Assembly: GCA_037013685.1 (NCBI GenBank)
Contig: CM072902.1
Coordinates: 13,620,747 to 13,684,746 of the forward strand
From: Acridotheres tristis
Lineage: Eukaryota; Chordata; Aves; Passeriformes; Sturnidae
Direction of reading: 5' to 3'
Length of the DNA: 64,000 nucleotides
In this document: positions 11,198 to 23,261 of the stretch, in pieces
Numbering within the stretch: position 1 is the first letter of the stretch
Layout: every line of letters starts with the position of its first letter
Program-made: the position numbers and the translations under genes
Notes under the pieces: model-generated
What the model was told of the DNA's origin: nothing
Database searches by the model: none
Seen by the model: the letters and a program-made list of their open reading frames with translations, nothing else

Positions 11198-13016
11198 CTC
11201 CTGATCCCTGCAGGAATGGCTCCTGGTTCAGGAATGGCTCCTGGTCCCTGCAGGAATGGCTCCTGGTCCCTGCAGGAATGGCTCCTGGTGCAGGAATGGC
11301 TCCTGGTGCAGCAGGAATGGCTCCTGGCCCTGCAGGAATGGCTCCTGGTGCAGGAATGGCTCCTGGCCCTGCAGGAATGGCTCCTGGCCCTGCAGGAATG
11401 GCTCCTGGTCCCTGCAGGAATGGCTCCTGGCCCTGCAGGAATGGCTCCTGGTCCCTGCAGGAATGGCTCCTGGTCCCTGCAGGAATGGCTCCTGGCCCTG
11501 CAGGAATGGCTCCTGGCCCTGCAGGAATGGCTCCTGGCCCTGCAGGAATGGCTCCTGGTGCAGGAATGGCTCCTGGCCCTGCAGGAATGGCTCCTGGTGC
11601 AGGAATGGCTCCTGGTGCAGGAATGGCTCCTGGCCCTGCAGGAATGGCTCCTGGCCCTGCAGGAATGGCTCCTGGCCCTGCAGGAATGGCTCCTGGTGCA
11701 GGAATGGCTCCTGGTGCAGGAATGGCTCCTGGCCCTGCAGGAATGGCTCCTGGCCCTGCAGGAATGGCTCCTGGTTCAGGAATGGCTCCTGGCCCTGCAG
11801 GAATGGCTCCTGGCCCTGCAGGAATGGCTCCTGGTCCCTGCAGGAATGGCTCCTGGCCCTGCAGGAATGGCTCCTGGTCCCTGCAGGAATGGCTCCTGGC
11901 CCTGCAGGAATGGCTCCTGGTCCCTGCAGGAATGGCTCCTGGCCCTGCAGGAATGGCTCCTGGCCCTGCAGGAATGGCTCCTGGTCCTGCAGGAATGGCT
12001 CCTGGCCCTGCAGGAATGGCTCCTGGCCCTGCAGGAATGGCTCCTGGCCCTGCAGGAATGGCTCCTGGTGCAGGAATGGCTCCTGGCCCTGCAGGAATGG
12101 CTCCTGGTGCTGCAGGAATGGCTCCTGGTGCTGCAGGAATGGCTCCTGGCCCTGCAGGAATGGCTCCTGGTTCAGGAATGGCTCCTGGTGCAGGAATGGC
12201 TCCTGGTGCAGGAATGGCTCCTGGCCCTGCAGGAATGGCTCCTGGCCCTGCAGGAATGGCTCCTGGTGCAGGAATGGCTCCTGGCCCTGCAGGAATGGCT
12301 CCTGGCCCTGCAGGAATGGCTCCTGGTGCAGGAATGGCTCCTGGCCCTGCAGGAATGGCTCCTGGTGCAGGAATGGCTCCTGGCCCTGCAGGAATGGCTC
12401 CTGGTCCCTGCAGGAATGGCTCCTGGCCCTGCAGGAATGGCTCCTGGTCCCTGCAGGAATGGCTCCTGGCCCTGCAGGAATGGCTCCTGGCCCTGCAGGA
12501 ATGGCTCCTGGTGCAGGAATGGCTCCTGGTCCTGCAGGAATGGCTCCTGGCCCTGCAGGAATGGCTCCTGGTCCCTGCAGGAATGGCTCCTGGCCCTGCA
12601 GGAATGGCTCCTGGCCCTGCAGGAATGGCTCCTGGTCCCTGCAGGAATGGCTCCTGGCCCTGCAGGAATGGCTCCTGGTCCCTGCAGGAATGGCTCCTGG
12701 TGCAGGAATGGCTCCTGGTGCAGGAATGGCTCCTGGCCCTGCAGGAATGGCTCCTGATCCCTGCAGGAATGGCTCCTGGTCCCTGCAGGAATGGCTCCTG
12801 GCCCTGCAGGAATGGCTCCTGGTCCCTGCAGGAATGGCTCCTGGTCCCTGCAGGAATGGCTCCTGGCCCTGCAGGAATGGCTCCTGGTCCCTGCAGGAAT
12901 GGCTCCTGGCCCTGCAGGAATGGCTCCTGGCCCTGCAGGAATGGCTCCTGATCCCTGCAGGAATGGCTCCTGGTGCAGGAATGGCTCCTGGTGCAGCAGG
13001 AATGGCTCCTGGTGCA
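11198..13016 (+). repeat. 1.8-kb GC-rich minisatellite, about 90 units
   Basis: Every unit shares GCAGGAATGGCTCCTGG, with a variable linker: CCCT (21-bp unit), T (18-bp unit, GGTGCAGG), TCCCT (22-bp unit) or rarer forms. The mixture of 18-, 21- and 22-bp units keeps several frames open, producing frames of 611 and 625 codons on the + strand and 607 on the minus strand. They translate only as PAGMAPG, CRNGSWP, LQEWLLA and similar repeats. The array is intronic. The GCAGGAATGG core resembles the classic hypervariable minisatellite core GGGCAGGANG; that resemblance is an observation, not proof of hypervariability. Confidence 0.97.
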
Positions 13017-15387
13017 TTTGGTCTCTGCTCAAGGCTCCTCTCCCTGCCCAAAGCTCTCCTCTCCCCAGGGCACAGGGAAGCCCAGGCTCACTGGCTGCAC
13101 TCTGCACCTCTGCCTGCCTGTGCCCTTACCTGAGCAGAGATCCTGAGAACAAACAAAATGTGCATTTTGAGAATCCATGGCCCCACTCAGAAAGGGTGTT
13201 TATTGCTAGAGGAGTGCTAGTGCTGCAGCACCTTTAGTTTCTGAAAAATTAACTTCCTTGGCAATGCAAGTGGATGTTACCAACGAGGCTTGTTTCTCTT
13301 GGCAACAAACAGCAATAATGATGTAATTATTTAGAGAAATTGTTCCTGATTTTCCATAAGGCAGGAGGGCCCCTCAGACTCTGCCCCAAACGTGACTGCA
13401 GGACAGGCACCAGGGTGAGGAGCCCCTGCTCTGCTCAGGGGCAGAGCCTGGCAAACTGCAGGGTGAAAGCCAAAAGCTGTGCACAAAACTCCTTCTAGTG
13501 TCATAAAATTAGTTTCTTACTCATCTTCCCCACTCCCATTTCCCCCAGAACAAAGTGCAGTTGCTGGTTTATGGATCTGTTCGGGTCAGGTGTCACCTGT
13601 CACACAGGTGTTCACCCTGCTGAACCTGGTCCTGCTGCCCCTGCTGTGCTCATGGCTTGTTTAAAGTCAATAAAAATACTGCCCTCAAATGCATTGAAGA
13701 AGCAACATAAAAGACTAAGCTTTTATGATATATAAACTGCAAAATACCCAATAATTTAAGGCAAAATCAGTGCAATTAAACAGTTTATGATCAGAGACAC
13801 TAGTTAAAGCATAATAGACTCCTGTGACAGGCTGAACTGAAAGTATTTGGTCACTGGAGTAATTTTCCTACGTGTGTGAAAAGAGCTACTTTTTTAGTGT
13901 CTGAAACTTTAATTCTGCAAGAGCAGTTTACTGGAAAGAGCTGAGCAAAGAATTATTATCATCTCCTATTTATTACTTGAATTTACTTAAGAACATGATT
14001 TTGTATTGTTTTTGAAGCATATCCAACCCATGCATAGAATAAGAACTTTTCCTTTAGTTGTGATTGATTATTCTTGAACCTTTTATCAGAGGATTAGCTA
14101 TTGACTCTCAGCAAAATAATTTTGAGCAATAATTCAGTTGTGGCTTAATGAGAATGTTTTGCATCCAGGGAACAGATTTTCTGCCAAAAAGCTAATTTAA
14201 ATGTTTCAGTTTATGGAATGCTGGATCTAATACCTTGAAACATTTAAATGCATACATACAGCATTTGTTTGAATTATCCATTCTGGTTTTAGGTACATAA
14301 CTAATCATATGTTTGAGTTTAAGCATATGAGTAGTCTCTCTAAGCTTAATGCAATTAAAGCAGATTAGTTTAATGGAATTGCTCATGTGCTTGAAAAGGC
14401 ACATGATTACATTTCTGAGTTATGAACTATTTGAACTCTTTGTCTTACTTATTTCTGCTGCATCTAAAGACTTAACTCTACTCAGCACATTCATTGGTGC
14501 ATAAGGGCCGAAATAAGTTTTTTCTCTTAGTTCCCCAGCCTTTCAAAGTCTCATGGAAAGTGATTTCTCTGTTCCAGTGGGAAAGGATCCCCGAGGTGCC
14601 AGAGTTAGGGGTGTGCACATTTCATTCATTCCTGCTCCTGCCTGATGCCTTTTAGCACAGGGAATCATTTGACTCCCTGAGTTCCCTGGACCACAAGGGT
14701 TAAATACAACCCCAAGAATTCTCCCAGACCTGGTGGCACGGATGGATGTTCACTGTAGCAGAGGGAGGGATGCCAGCCTGTCTCTGGTGCAGGACCAGTG
14801 CTTTTCGTTGAGGAGCAGAGCCCCCACATTGAGCCAGCCCTGAGAGTTCCCAGCCAGTTCACTTCTGCATTCTGGTGTCCAGAGGAGACACTTCCATTAA
14901 CTTTTCTCCACTGAACTGCCAAGTCCAGCTCTTATTAAATACATTCTCACTGCTTACTCTGAAATGGTCCAATGAGTTGGAAAAATCTCTGTCTTTTTTA
15001 TAAACTGTACACTTCAGCACTCAGTGAACCAAAAGTGATAGCTATCATAATCATCCATGGAGAAAGCAATTACAGCAAAATTAGCAATATTTCTTAGCTT
15101 TTTACCCTATTCTTTCTTTCATTTTATTATTTTCTTCCAAGTTTGAGTCCCCCAAACTCAGTGAAATAGTAAAGCAGTTCTCCATTGGAAAAACATGTTT
15201 TCTTGTTTAGTTAAATTAAAGACTGAAAATTGGGAAAAATGGCAGTAGCTTTAGTGAATGGGAGCAAACCAGGGCTTCAGGAAAATCTCAGCTCAGTAAG
15301 TCATGTCAGCTGCTCTTAGTTCCATCTGCATTTTTTAATCTCTCACAAACCCTGCACAGAAACTGAAAGCAGAGTCTGTAGCTGTAA

Positions 15388-15929
15388 TGTGAATCCATTC
15401 CTCACTTTGGATATTTGGGGATGCTCAGGAGCCTTTCCCTGCCCGGGTGTGAATCCATTCCTCACTTTGGATATTTGGGGATGCTCAGGAGCCTTTCCCT
15501 GCCCATGTGTGAGTCCATTCCTCACTTTGGATATCTGGGGATGCTCAGGAGCCTTTCCCTGCCCGGGTGTGAGTCCATTCCTCACTTTGGATATTTGGGG
15601 ATGCTCAGGAGCCTTTCCCTGCCCGGGTGTGAGTCCATTCCTCACTTTGGATATTTGGGGATGCTCAGGAGCCTTTCCCTGCCCGGATGTGAATCCATTC
15701 CTCACTTTGGATATCTGGGGATGCTCAGGGGCCTTTCCCTGCCCATGTGTGAGTCCATTCCTCACTTTGGTTATCTGGGGATGCTCAGGAGCCTTTCCCT
15801 GCCCAGGTGTGAGTCCATTCCTCACTTTGGATATTTGGGGATGCTCAGGAGCCTTTCCCTGCCCGGGTGTGAATCCATTCCTCACTTTGGATATTTGGGG
15901 ATGCTCAGGAGCCTTTCCCTGCCCGGGTG
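15388..15929 (+). repeat. 60-bp minisatellite, 9 copies
   Basis: Nine head-to-tail 60-bp units containing GAATCCATTCCTCACTTTGG and GATGCTCAGGAGCCTTTCC. Variation is confined to a few sites (GAATCC/GAGTCC, TATTTGG/TATCTGG, CCCGGG/CCCATG). With a 60-bp period all six frames can stay open (224-257 codons). Intronic. Confidence 0.97.
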
Positions 15930-18048
15930 CAGCTCCAGGAGGGCAGTGCAGCAGCAGCTGGCTGCTGTCACATCTGCACCCAGGAATTGCCCATTCCAAA
16001 GCACTTTGCAAAGCCATCCATCACACCCTGCAGCTCCGGGGCTGCTCTGCCAAACTGCTCAAGCATTTAATGACGGATGCAGCCCGTGCCAGGCCCTGCC
16101 TCGCTGTTTTACCTTGTTTATAAACACTCCCAGCCTTTCATCCCAGTCACCTTCTGCCTGGGAAACAAATCCTGGCTCTCAGTGCTGAGAACTTTGCTGC
16201 TTTGACATCAGCTCTTATTCTGCGAGCTCCTGGGTATTTGCTGCATTTTGTTCTTGTGATTCCATTCCTGTTTTGTGTCATTTGGTGTCCACAGACTCCT
16301 GGTCTAAGGATTATTCCCAGCTGTTCATATTCACAGGATGTGCTTGTCCATGGCAGCACTGCTTGAAGCTCTCACGAGAGCTCTCCTGCCAAAGCAGTGC
16401 CATCATCTCCTCCAGAACTCAATTCCACCTCTCTGTGATGACATTTGAGAGTTTCTCTTTTTTTTTTAATCTCCTTCCACAATCTGTAAACTCTTCTGGA
16501 AGTCTACAGGGATTCAAAATCCATAGCACTAGAAAATCCTTTCAGTGCCTTTCTGGGTGGCAGATGTTTGCAGCACAGCCCTCAGAGACAGGGAGCACCT
16601 GCTCCTGTGTGCTCTAATGGAAAAGAAAAGAGCTTTTTCCACGTGCTGAACGAGAGCCATCACACACAGAGCAGTGTCACTGGCCAAACCTGCTCCCAGC
16701 AGTTCCTTTTCTTCCCAATTTCTCACAGTGTGCAAGGAATCGTGCCCATTGAACACGGCTTCAAACAGCAGGGATGCACCTCCTAGAATCTGCTGGAAGG
16801 AGGAGAGTGGACTGGCAACAAAGGAAATAATTAAAATGAAAGTATTAAGCAGTGACAATCAGTGAGCTGAAGTGCTACTGCCAATGATAATGTCTTCAAC
16901 CTAATTAAGTTTTTGGCTCATTGAATATGACAAGTACAAATGCAGTTTGGGCGTCTCCTTATTAGAGTCAGGGTTTTAGACTAAAAATAACACGGGTTTG
17001 AATGTTGCCAATGAGGGTATTAATGAGAACTCTGATCTTTTGGAGATCATAATGGCAGTAATTCTTTACTGCACATGCTGGGAGTCACAGCTCTGCAGAA
17101 ACGCTGGGATTGTTCAGATGCATTTCAGACACATTTTGGGAGGAGCAGTAAAAGATTAAAGTGTGGAAAGCATAGCTGCAGACAGGAGGCTACTCTGCAA
17201 ATAGGGACAAATAGTAGCAGGCTTAAATTGATGAAAAAAATCAAATCTCTTTAAGCTTCCTGTAGTGGGAGGGGAGTTGCAGAGCAGTGGATTTGATTAC
17301 CTGCAGAGCTGTGGCTGCAGCCCTGCCTGTCAGGGCTAATTCTGCTGGCAGCACCAAAGGCAGCCCTGTGTGAGCTGCCTCAATGGCACTGAGAGCCCCT
17401 CCACTGCTGCTTCTTTCCTTGGTCCCCTCCTTCTGAGCCAGAACTGTCCTTGCTGGGAATAATTTTCTGTCTGTCATTGCTCCTTGAGCAGCATTTGCTG
17501 CTCCAGGGCCTGTTGGTGCTCCAAAGGAACCTCTGGTATTTGTGCCTGTTTCTTTCTGTGTTAGGAAGGGCAGCAAGACAAAACCTCTGGGTACTAAATA
17601 TCCAGGGAAAACTTCATCATAAGAGGCGCTGCTTTTTCTGAGTATAAAGATAAAACAGTTTTCATTAGGGATGCTGAGTCACGTTTATTTCCACATCTGA
17701 ATGGCAGGATAGAATGAGGTTTTCTGTCCTTTAATAACCAGATTAAAACCTGGTTAGCTGGCTGTGAACACAACAGAGTCAGTGGTGGAGGTGAAGGCTG
17801 TGAGAGAAGGGGCTGTACCAAACCACCCTCCAGACTGACCTTGTCTGCTTGGCAATGTCCAGGAGCTTGTCTTGTATTTATTCACCTCTGGCTGCATCAA
17901 CCCCTTGACTGCAGCTCCCAGTGCTGCCAGTGCCTGCAGGTGGAGCCTGTCTGCAGGAGCCGGGCCTTCAGCTGGGCCTCCTAAAGACAAGCCAGGATTT
18001 ACAGCATTTAATGGCAACAAAACTCTGCTCCCCGGGCCTAAGGCTGGA

Positions 18049-18372
18049 GGGCTCCAGGTGAGCCCTGGTGGCACACAAGGTGCCAGGTACAGAGAGGCTC
18101 CAGGTGAGCCCTGGTGGCACACAAGGTGCCAGGTGCAGAGGGGCTCCAGGTGATCCCCTGGTGGCACACAAGGTGCCAGGTGCAGAGGGGCTCCAGGTGA
18201 GCCCTGGTGGCACACAAGGTGCCAGGTGCAGAGGGGCTCCAGGTGAGCCCTGGTGGCACACGAGGTGCCAGGTGCAGAGGGGCTCCAGGTGATCCCCTGG
18301 TGGCACACAAGGTGCCAGGTACAGAGGGGCTCCAGGTGAGCCCTGGTGGCACACGAGGTGCCAGGTACAGAG
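18049..18372 (+). repeat. 46-bp minisatellite, 7 copies, with CAGGTGAG in most units
   Basis: Units of 45-46 bp made of GGGGCTCCAGGTGAGCCC, then TGGTGGCACACAAGG and TGCCAGGTGCAGA. Five units carry CAGGTGAG and two carry CAGGTGAT. Intronic in ADGRD1 and in sense orientation, so the CAG|GTGAG strings resemble 5' splice sites. Confidence 0.93.
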
Positions 18373-19386
18373 CAGCCAGGTCAGGGTGCTGTTACCAGAA
18401 TGGTGTTGGGACATGTGAGAGCAGAGCACCGTGCTGTCCCCCTGTCCCCCTGTCCCCCGTCCCCCTCCCTGCTGCCAAAGCTCTCTGAAGCATGGCCTGT
18501 CCCCTTTACTTCTGGAATTATAACAGAAAGTTTCAGGTGTTGAAAATCTGTAGCTTTGAAGTTCGCATTAATTTGTTTTTAAAATGTGCTAGCTGGATTT
18601 GGTTTTCCATCTTTTAATATCAGATTTTAAGCCATGAAAGTGCTGGTGGGAGGACGGGGCTGTGAGTCACAGCTTGGTGCCTGCTTCCAGAGTCACAATT
18701 AAACACTGCTCCTTCATCAAAGGGGACAATTCCCTGTGAACAGCAATAACCTCAAGAGTTTGCTTGAACTGCTTCATTTACACCCTTGGCTCCAATTTAT
18801 AATCCTGGAACTCTGTGTCAGCTTTATGCAGAATAATAAGAACAAATATTTTGGTTGTGGCATTGCAGAATATAAATGTTATTGAAGCATGTGCCTTGTG
18901 CAGAGCTCTGGGCAACCTGTAAATCACTGCCCAGCCTGACACAGCTCTTAGCTGAGTGTGATTTACATGTTTTCCCAATAAAGCACTCTGAAAATAAAAT
19001 TAAATAAATGGAAAATACAGGTAATTACAATAAAGAAGTGGTACTATCGTAGTATCAAAAATACTTTTAAACTTTTAGGTGCTCTCTGCAGGTAAGTAAT
19101 AAAATGCTATTAACAATATTTATGTTACAGGTGTTCTGGAAATAGAAATTGAACGTTCTTCCCAATTCTTTTCAATTGAAAAAGATGTGAGGCAGAAACT
19201 TATTTTAATGAAAGGAACTGACTAAAAAGCACTTTTCTTTTGGAGCAGTATCAGAAATAATGAAAAAGGGAGTTAAGTCAGATGGTGGCTGAAAGCACAA
19301 AATTGTCCCAGAAAGCCAAAAGAGGCACAGGCAGAAAACTTGGAAGTGACAGAGCATCAGCAGTGCCACTGTCACTGTGACACTCA

Positions 19387-19612
19387 GTGCTGTGCTGTGC
19401 TGTGCTGTGCTGCAAACCCTGGCTGCTGCAGGGGCTGCAACACTGCAGGGACAAACAAACAGCTCCTTGGGCTGCAACACTGCCCTGGGCACAGTGCAGG
19501 GACTGCAGCTCTGCTCCTGTGCAGTGTGCAATGTGCAGGGACTGCAGCACTGCCTGGGAACAGTGCAGAGATTGCAGCACTGCCTCTGTGCAGAGTGCAG
19601 AACTCACCTGCA
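19387..19612 (+). repeat. CTGTG run and degenerate CTGCAACACTGC repeats
   Basis: Begins with five copies of CTGTG, then loosely repeated CAGGGACTGCAGCACTGC-like segments about 35-50 bp apart. It merges into the GTTGCAGCAGG array that follows and may be an older part of it. Confidence 0.6.
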
Positions 19613-19614
19613 GG

Positions 19615-19999
19615 ACCAGCAGGGTTGCAGCAGGGTTGCAGTAGGGGTTGCAGCAGGGTTGGAGCAGGGGTTGCAGCAGGATTTCAGTAGGGGTTGCAGT
19701 AGGGGTTGCAGCAGGGTTGCAGCAGGGTTGCAGCAGTGGTTGCAGCAGGGATTTCAGCAGGGTTGCAGCAGTGGTTGCAGCAGGGTTGCAGCAGGGTTGC
19801 AGCAGGGTTGCAGCAGTGGTTGCAGCAGTGGTTGCAGCAGGGTTGCAGCAGGGTTGCAGCAGGGTTGCAGCAGTGGTTGCAGCAGGGTTGCAGCAGGGTT
19901 GCAGCAGTGGTTGCAGCAGGGTTGCAGCAGGGTTGCAGCAGTGGTTGCAGCAGGGATTTCAGCAGGGTTGCAGCAGGGGTTGCAGCAGGGTTGCAGCAA
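19615..19999 (+). repeat. 11/12-bp GTTGCAGCAGG minisatellite
   Basis: About 33 units of GTTGCAGCAGG (11 bp) or GTTGCAGCAGTG (12 bp), with occasional GATTTCAGCAG variants. The alternation of GGG and GTGG forms larger blocks that recur, such as paired GCAGTGGTTGCAGCAG segments. The frames read QQGCSRVAAG-type peptides that are not genes. Confidence 0.95.
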
Positions 20000-20148
20000 T
20001 CCCTGCAGGGCTGTTCCTGCTTTGCAGCTGCACACATTGCACCCTGCAGGTCAGGCAGGCTTGCAGTTGTCCATAGGAACCTTTACAAAAAAAGAATTTT
20101 GTCCCTCAGTTTGTGCCTGCCCGTGGTCCTGTGCTGCTCGCTGCTGCA

Positions 20149-20162
20149 GTTGCCATGGAAAC
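20149..20162. promoter_or_regulatory. RFX X-box-like palindrome GTTGCCATGGAAAC
   Basis: GTTGCCATGGAAAC fits the RFX-family X-box pattern GTYNCCATGGNRAC at every fixed position. RFX factors act in ciliary, immune and neural genes. The site lies in the large ADGRD1 intron, just after the GTTGCAGCAGG array, in locally CpG-containing sequence. Function is inferred from the motif only. Confidence 0.4.
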
Positions 20163-21575
20163 GGGACAGGGATGGATGGAGGGTCACTGAGACTGCCGGG
20201 GCCAAGAGATCATCCTCAGAGTGCAGCTCCTCGGGGGGTGAATGTTATTCCACAAAAATTTGCTTCGTGATTCTCACTTTGTCATCCTAAATTAAAATAT
20301 GGGTTCGAGTTCAAAGGCAGAAATATTTGCCAAACCTGCAGGTTCCCGGGGAAAGCTGCTTTTTCTGGCAGTCCCGGGGCTGCAGAGCCACCAAGCTGTG
20401 CAGGTGGTTGGCACTTGTCAGCTCAGGAGTGGTAAATGCTGTGTAATTGCCCCTGCCAATTCTGAAATGTGTGCAGAACACACTCACATTTACTGGTCAA
20501 AGTCTCTGGTGGTGGAGTTTTGAGTCTCTTCAGGGAGTAACTGGCTCAGAAGCTTTTTTTTCTCTTGAAAACTTGATGTTTCTACGAGGACAGTTTGAGA
20601 AAAGAGGAATTGAAGCCTGGGCCGTTTTTGACCATGGCCATGTTTTCTAGATGACCAATAATTTGTGGTGTTTGCCTCCAGTCTTTCCAAAGAACCATTT
20701 TTCTTTAAAACTCAAATACATGGAGCACAGAGTAGGAGCTACTTCATATTTTTAGCAGATGGTGTGCCTGGTTTGACATCCCAGGGTAGAGAAAACAAAA
20801 TGAATCATAATGGGTTTTCATCACTGACTGCAGCTTTGTAAGTCTTAAAACAGATCTATAAACTGTGTTTCATTATAGTTATAATTAATTAAATGAAGCT
20901 AGCTCTATGCAATCCTGTGCTTCAGACAACTCCTGGCATTTTTAGGGAAAAAAGGCCCCATCCACATTATCCTCCTGGTGTGGCAAGGCAGACTGGCTGT
21001 GCACTGCCACACTGTGCTGCTCCCTTTGCTTTCTGTGGCACAGAGGTTTGGGAAAGGTTTATCTGCTTGTGCTTCCTCTGTCTCTGAGCAGGTTTGGGGG
21101 TTTGGTTCTCCCTTTCTCCTGCCCTGTGTCCTTTCTGAGCGAGCTGTGCCCTGTCCCATCAGAATTCCAGGCATGGCACTGCCTCCCTCAGCTCCTGCTC
21201 TGCAGGGAAAGGGAGCCCTGGGGGCTCCTTGGCACAATTTCTGACATTTGGCAGCCCCTCCTCACTGGGTCTGCCATCCCCTGCACTGCTGGGCAAACAG
21301 GCACTTCCACCACGGGACACAAGAGCCATAAAAAAGATTGAGGTGGCTGCACATAGTGCAATAGGACTGGTTTTCAGAATGCTGTTTCGAGATGACTTGC
21401 AGAGATTTAGCCAATTAAAAGTAGTCAGAGTTGATGCAGATTGATGCCTCACACTGAGAATCTGCCTCAGGACAGAGCACAGAATCCTGTCTGAGCTGGG
21501 AGAAATGCTGCACTGGGAGCCTGGGAAAGCCATGAGACACTGGAGGAGTGGGAGATACAGTCAGGAGTAAATGGT

Positions 21576-21741
21576 GAAAGAAAAGGAAAAGAAAAGGAAA
21601 AGAAAAGAAAAGAAAAGAAAAGAAAAGAAAAGAAAAGAAAAGAAAAGAAAAGAAAAGAAAAGAAAAGAAAAGAAAAGAAAAGAAAAGAAAAGAAAAGAAA
21701 AGAAAAGAAAAGAAAAGAAAAGAAAAGAAAAGAAAAGAGAA
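21576..21741 (+). repeat. (AAAAG)n pentanucleotide microsatellite
   Basis: About 33 copies of GAAAA on the + strand, with two GGAAA interruptions at the 5' end. A pure purine tract of about 165 bp is long for a microsatellite, may form triplex DNA and is likely length-polymorphic. Confidence 0.97.
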
Positions 21742-21917
21742 ATCACATCTAGCCTGCTCCACCCACAGGCAGCACCCGACCCTCTGAGACATCTGCATTT
21801 CCTTGTCCTTGAGCTGGCAGGAGGGGAGGTTTTGGGAATCACCTGTCACCAGCAGTGCCATCACTGCCACTGCCACCGGCAGTGCCATCACTGTCACCAG
21901 CAGTGCCTGCTCCTGGG

Positions 21918-22078
21918 CCGAGCCCAGCAGAGTTAGGCACAGCTCTGAGCTGAGCCCAGCAGAGTTAGGCACGGCTCTGGACTGAGCCCAGCAGAGTTAG
22001 GCACGGCTCTGAGCTGAGCCCAGCAGAGTTAGGCACAGCTCTGGGCCCAGCTCAGCAGAGTTAGGCACAGCTCTGGGA
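21918..22078 (+). repeat. 32-bp minisatellite, 5 copies
   Basis: Five 32-bp units starting AGCCCAGCAGAGTTAGGCAC, followed by (A/G)GCTCTGAGCTG. The last unit is more divergent. Intronic. Confidence 0.9.
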
Positions 22079-22876
22079 GCTGCAGGACCAGTCTGGTCTC
22101 ACACTGTGGAGTGCCCAGAGCAGCCAGGGCTGGATTATCCTGCTGCCCCCATAATTGGCTTCACCATCACATTTGTCAATGATTTGATCTCTGTGACCTG
22201 GAGGCAGAATTGCCCTTTCAGTTGTGGCCCTGTTCAACCCTGGGCTTGCTCATGGCAAACTGGATATCTGTGAAACCAACTTCTCCTCTATAGTTTTTGT
22301 TGCCTGGTTGTGAGAACAGTGTTGCTCTTTTCTGCTACCTTTGGAGACAAACTGGCCCCTAATAATAGGATGATATGTTAAAAAACCCAAAAAACAAACC
22401 AAAAAAACCCGTTTGAAAATTGTAATTTATTTTCTTTTAAAAAACCTAAATGAATCCCTCCAGACCTTCTGGTCAATTTGCTTTTGTGAGACTATTAAAG
22501 AAAACCTGTAATGGAAGTGGGTAATACTTTCTTGTCTCTTTTTCCCCCTCTCATAGCTCTGCAAAGTAACTCCAGAATGTTTCAGGGAATAACCAAACAC
22601 TGTGGGAAATAGGAAAGTGAACATTTATGTTCAAGAAAGGAATAAATCTTCACTATTGTAAGGACCAGGTCCAATTCTTTTCCCTTCAAACTCCTTTCAT
22701 TTTCCACATCATTTTCTGAGAATTATTTTGGCTTCTGGCCATGGTCCTCAACAAGCTCTCCTGGGAAATTTGTTCTGTCACCCATTTCTGGACTCCCATG
22801 CATTTTCAGCAGCCACACTTTTTTTGGGATTTGCAAGAAGTGTAAGGTGTGAGTGGAGCAGAAACTCTGTCCACTC

Positions 22877-23220
22877 TGTGTGCCTGGCTGTCAGAGCTGC
22901 AGCAGAATTCCTGCCCCAGGATTGTCTCTGCTCACTGCATTGATCTCAGCACATTTGCAGTGCCTGCCTGGCTGTCAGAGCTGCAGCAGAGTTCCTGCCC
23001 CAGGATTGTCTCTGCTCTGACTCTCTCAGCACATTTGCAGCGCCTGCCTGGCTGTCAGAGCTGCAGCAGAATTCCTGCCCCAGGATTGTCTCTGCTCTGA
23101 CTCTCTGAGCACATTTGCAGTGCCTGCCTGGCTGTCAGAGCTGCAGCAGTGCAGAGTTCCTGCCCCAGGATTGTCTCTGCTCACTGCATTGATCTCAGCA
23201 CATCTGCAGTGCCTGCCTGG
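22877..23220 (+). repeat. Tandem repeat of about 80 bp, 4 copies
   Basis: Units contain GCCTGGCTGTCAGAGCTGCA, then GCAGAATTCCTGCCCCAGG, ATTGTCTCTGCTC and CTCAGCACATTTGCAG. Two units carry an ACTGCATTGAT insertion relative to the others, so unit length varies (about 78-90 bp). There are no unique spacers, so this is not a CRISPR array. Confidence 0.9.
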
Positions 23221-23247
23221 AGGTTTGTCCTGCGTGCTCCTTCAGCA

Positions 23248-23261
23248 GTTGCCATGGAAAA
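23248..23261. promoter_or_regulatory. Near-match X-box GTTGCCATGGAAAA
   Basis: Identical to the site at 20149 except for the last base (A instead of C). It is preceded by the same CAGCAG/CTGCAG context, which hints that the two regions share ancestry. Followed by AGAGAAAAGAGA. Confidence 0.25.

Noticed and set aside
11116..13133. Open frames of 607-625 codons on both strands
   Set aside because: They lie almost entirely in the GCAGGAATGGCTCCTGG minisatellite and translate as short peptide repeats in every frame. There is no unique domain, and the array is inside an ADGRD1 intron.
22877..23220. Regular repeats of about 80 bp that could suggest a CRISPR array
   Set aside because: Units are homologous along their whole length with no unique spacers, and the surroundings are a vertebrate intron.
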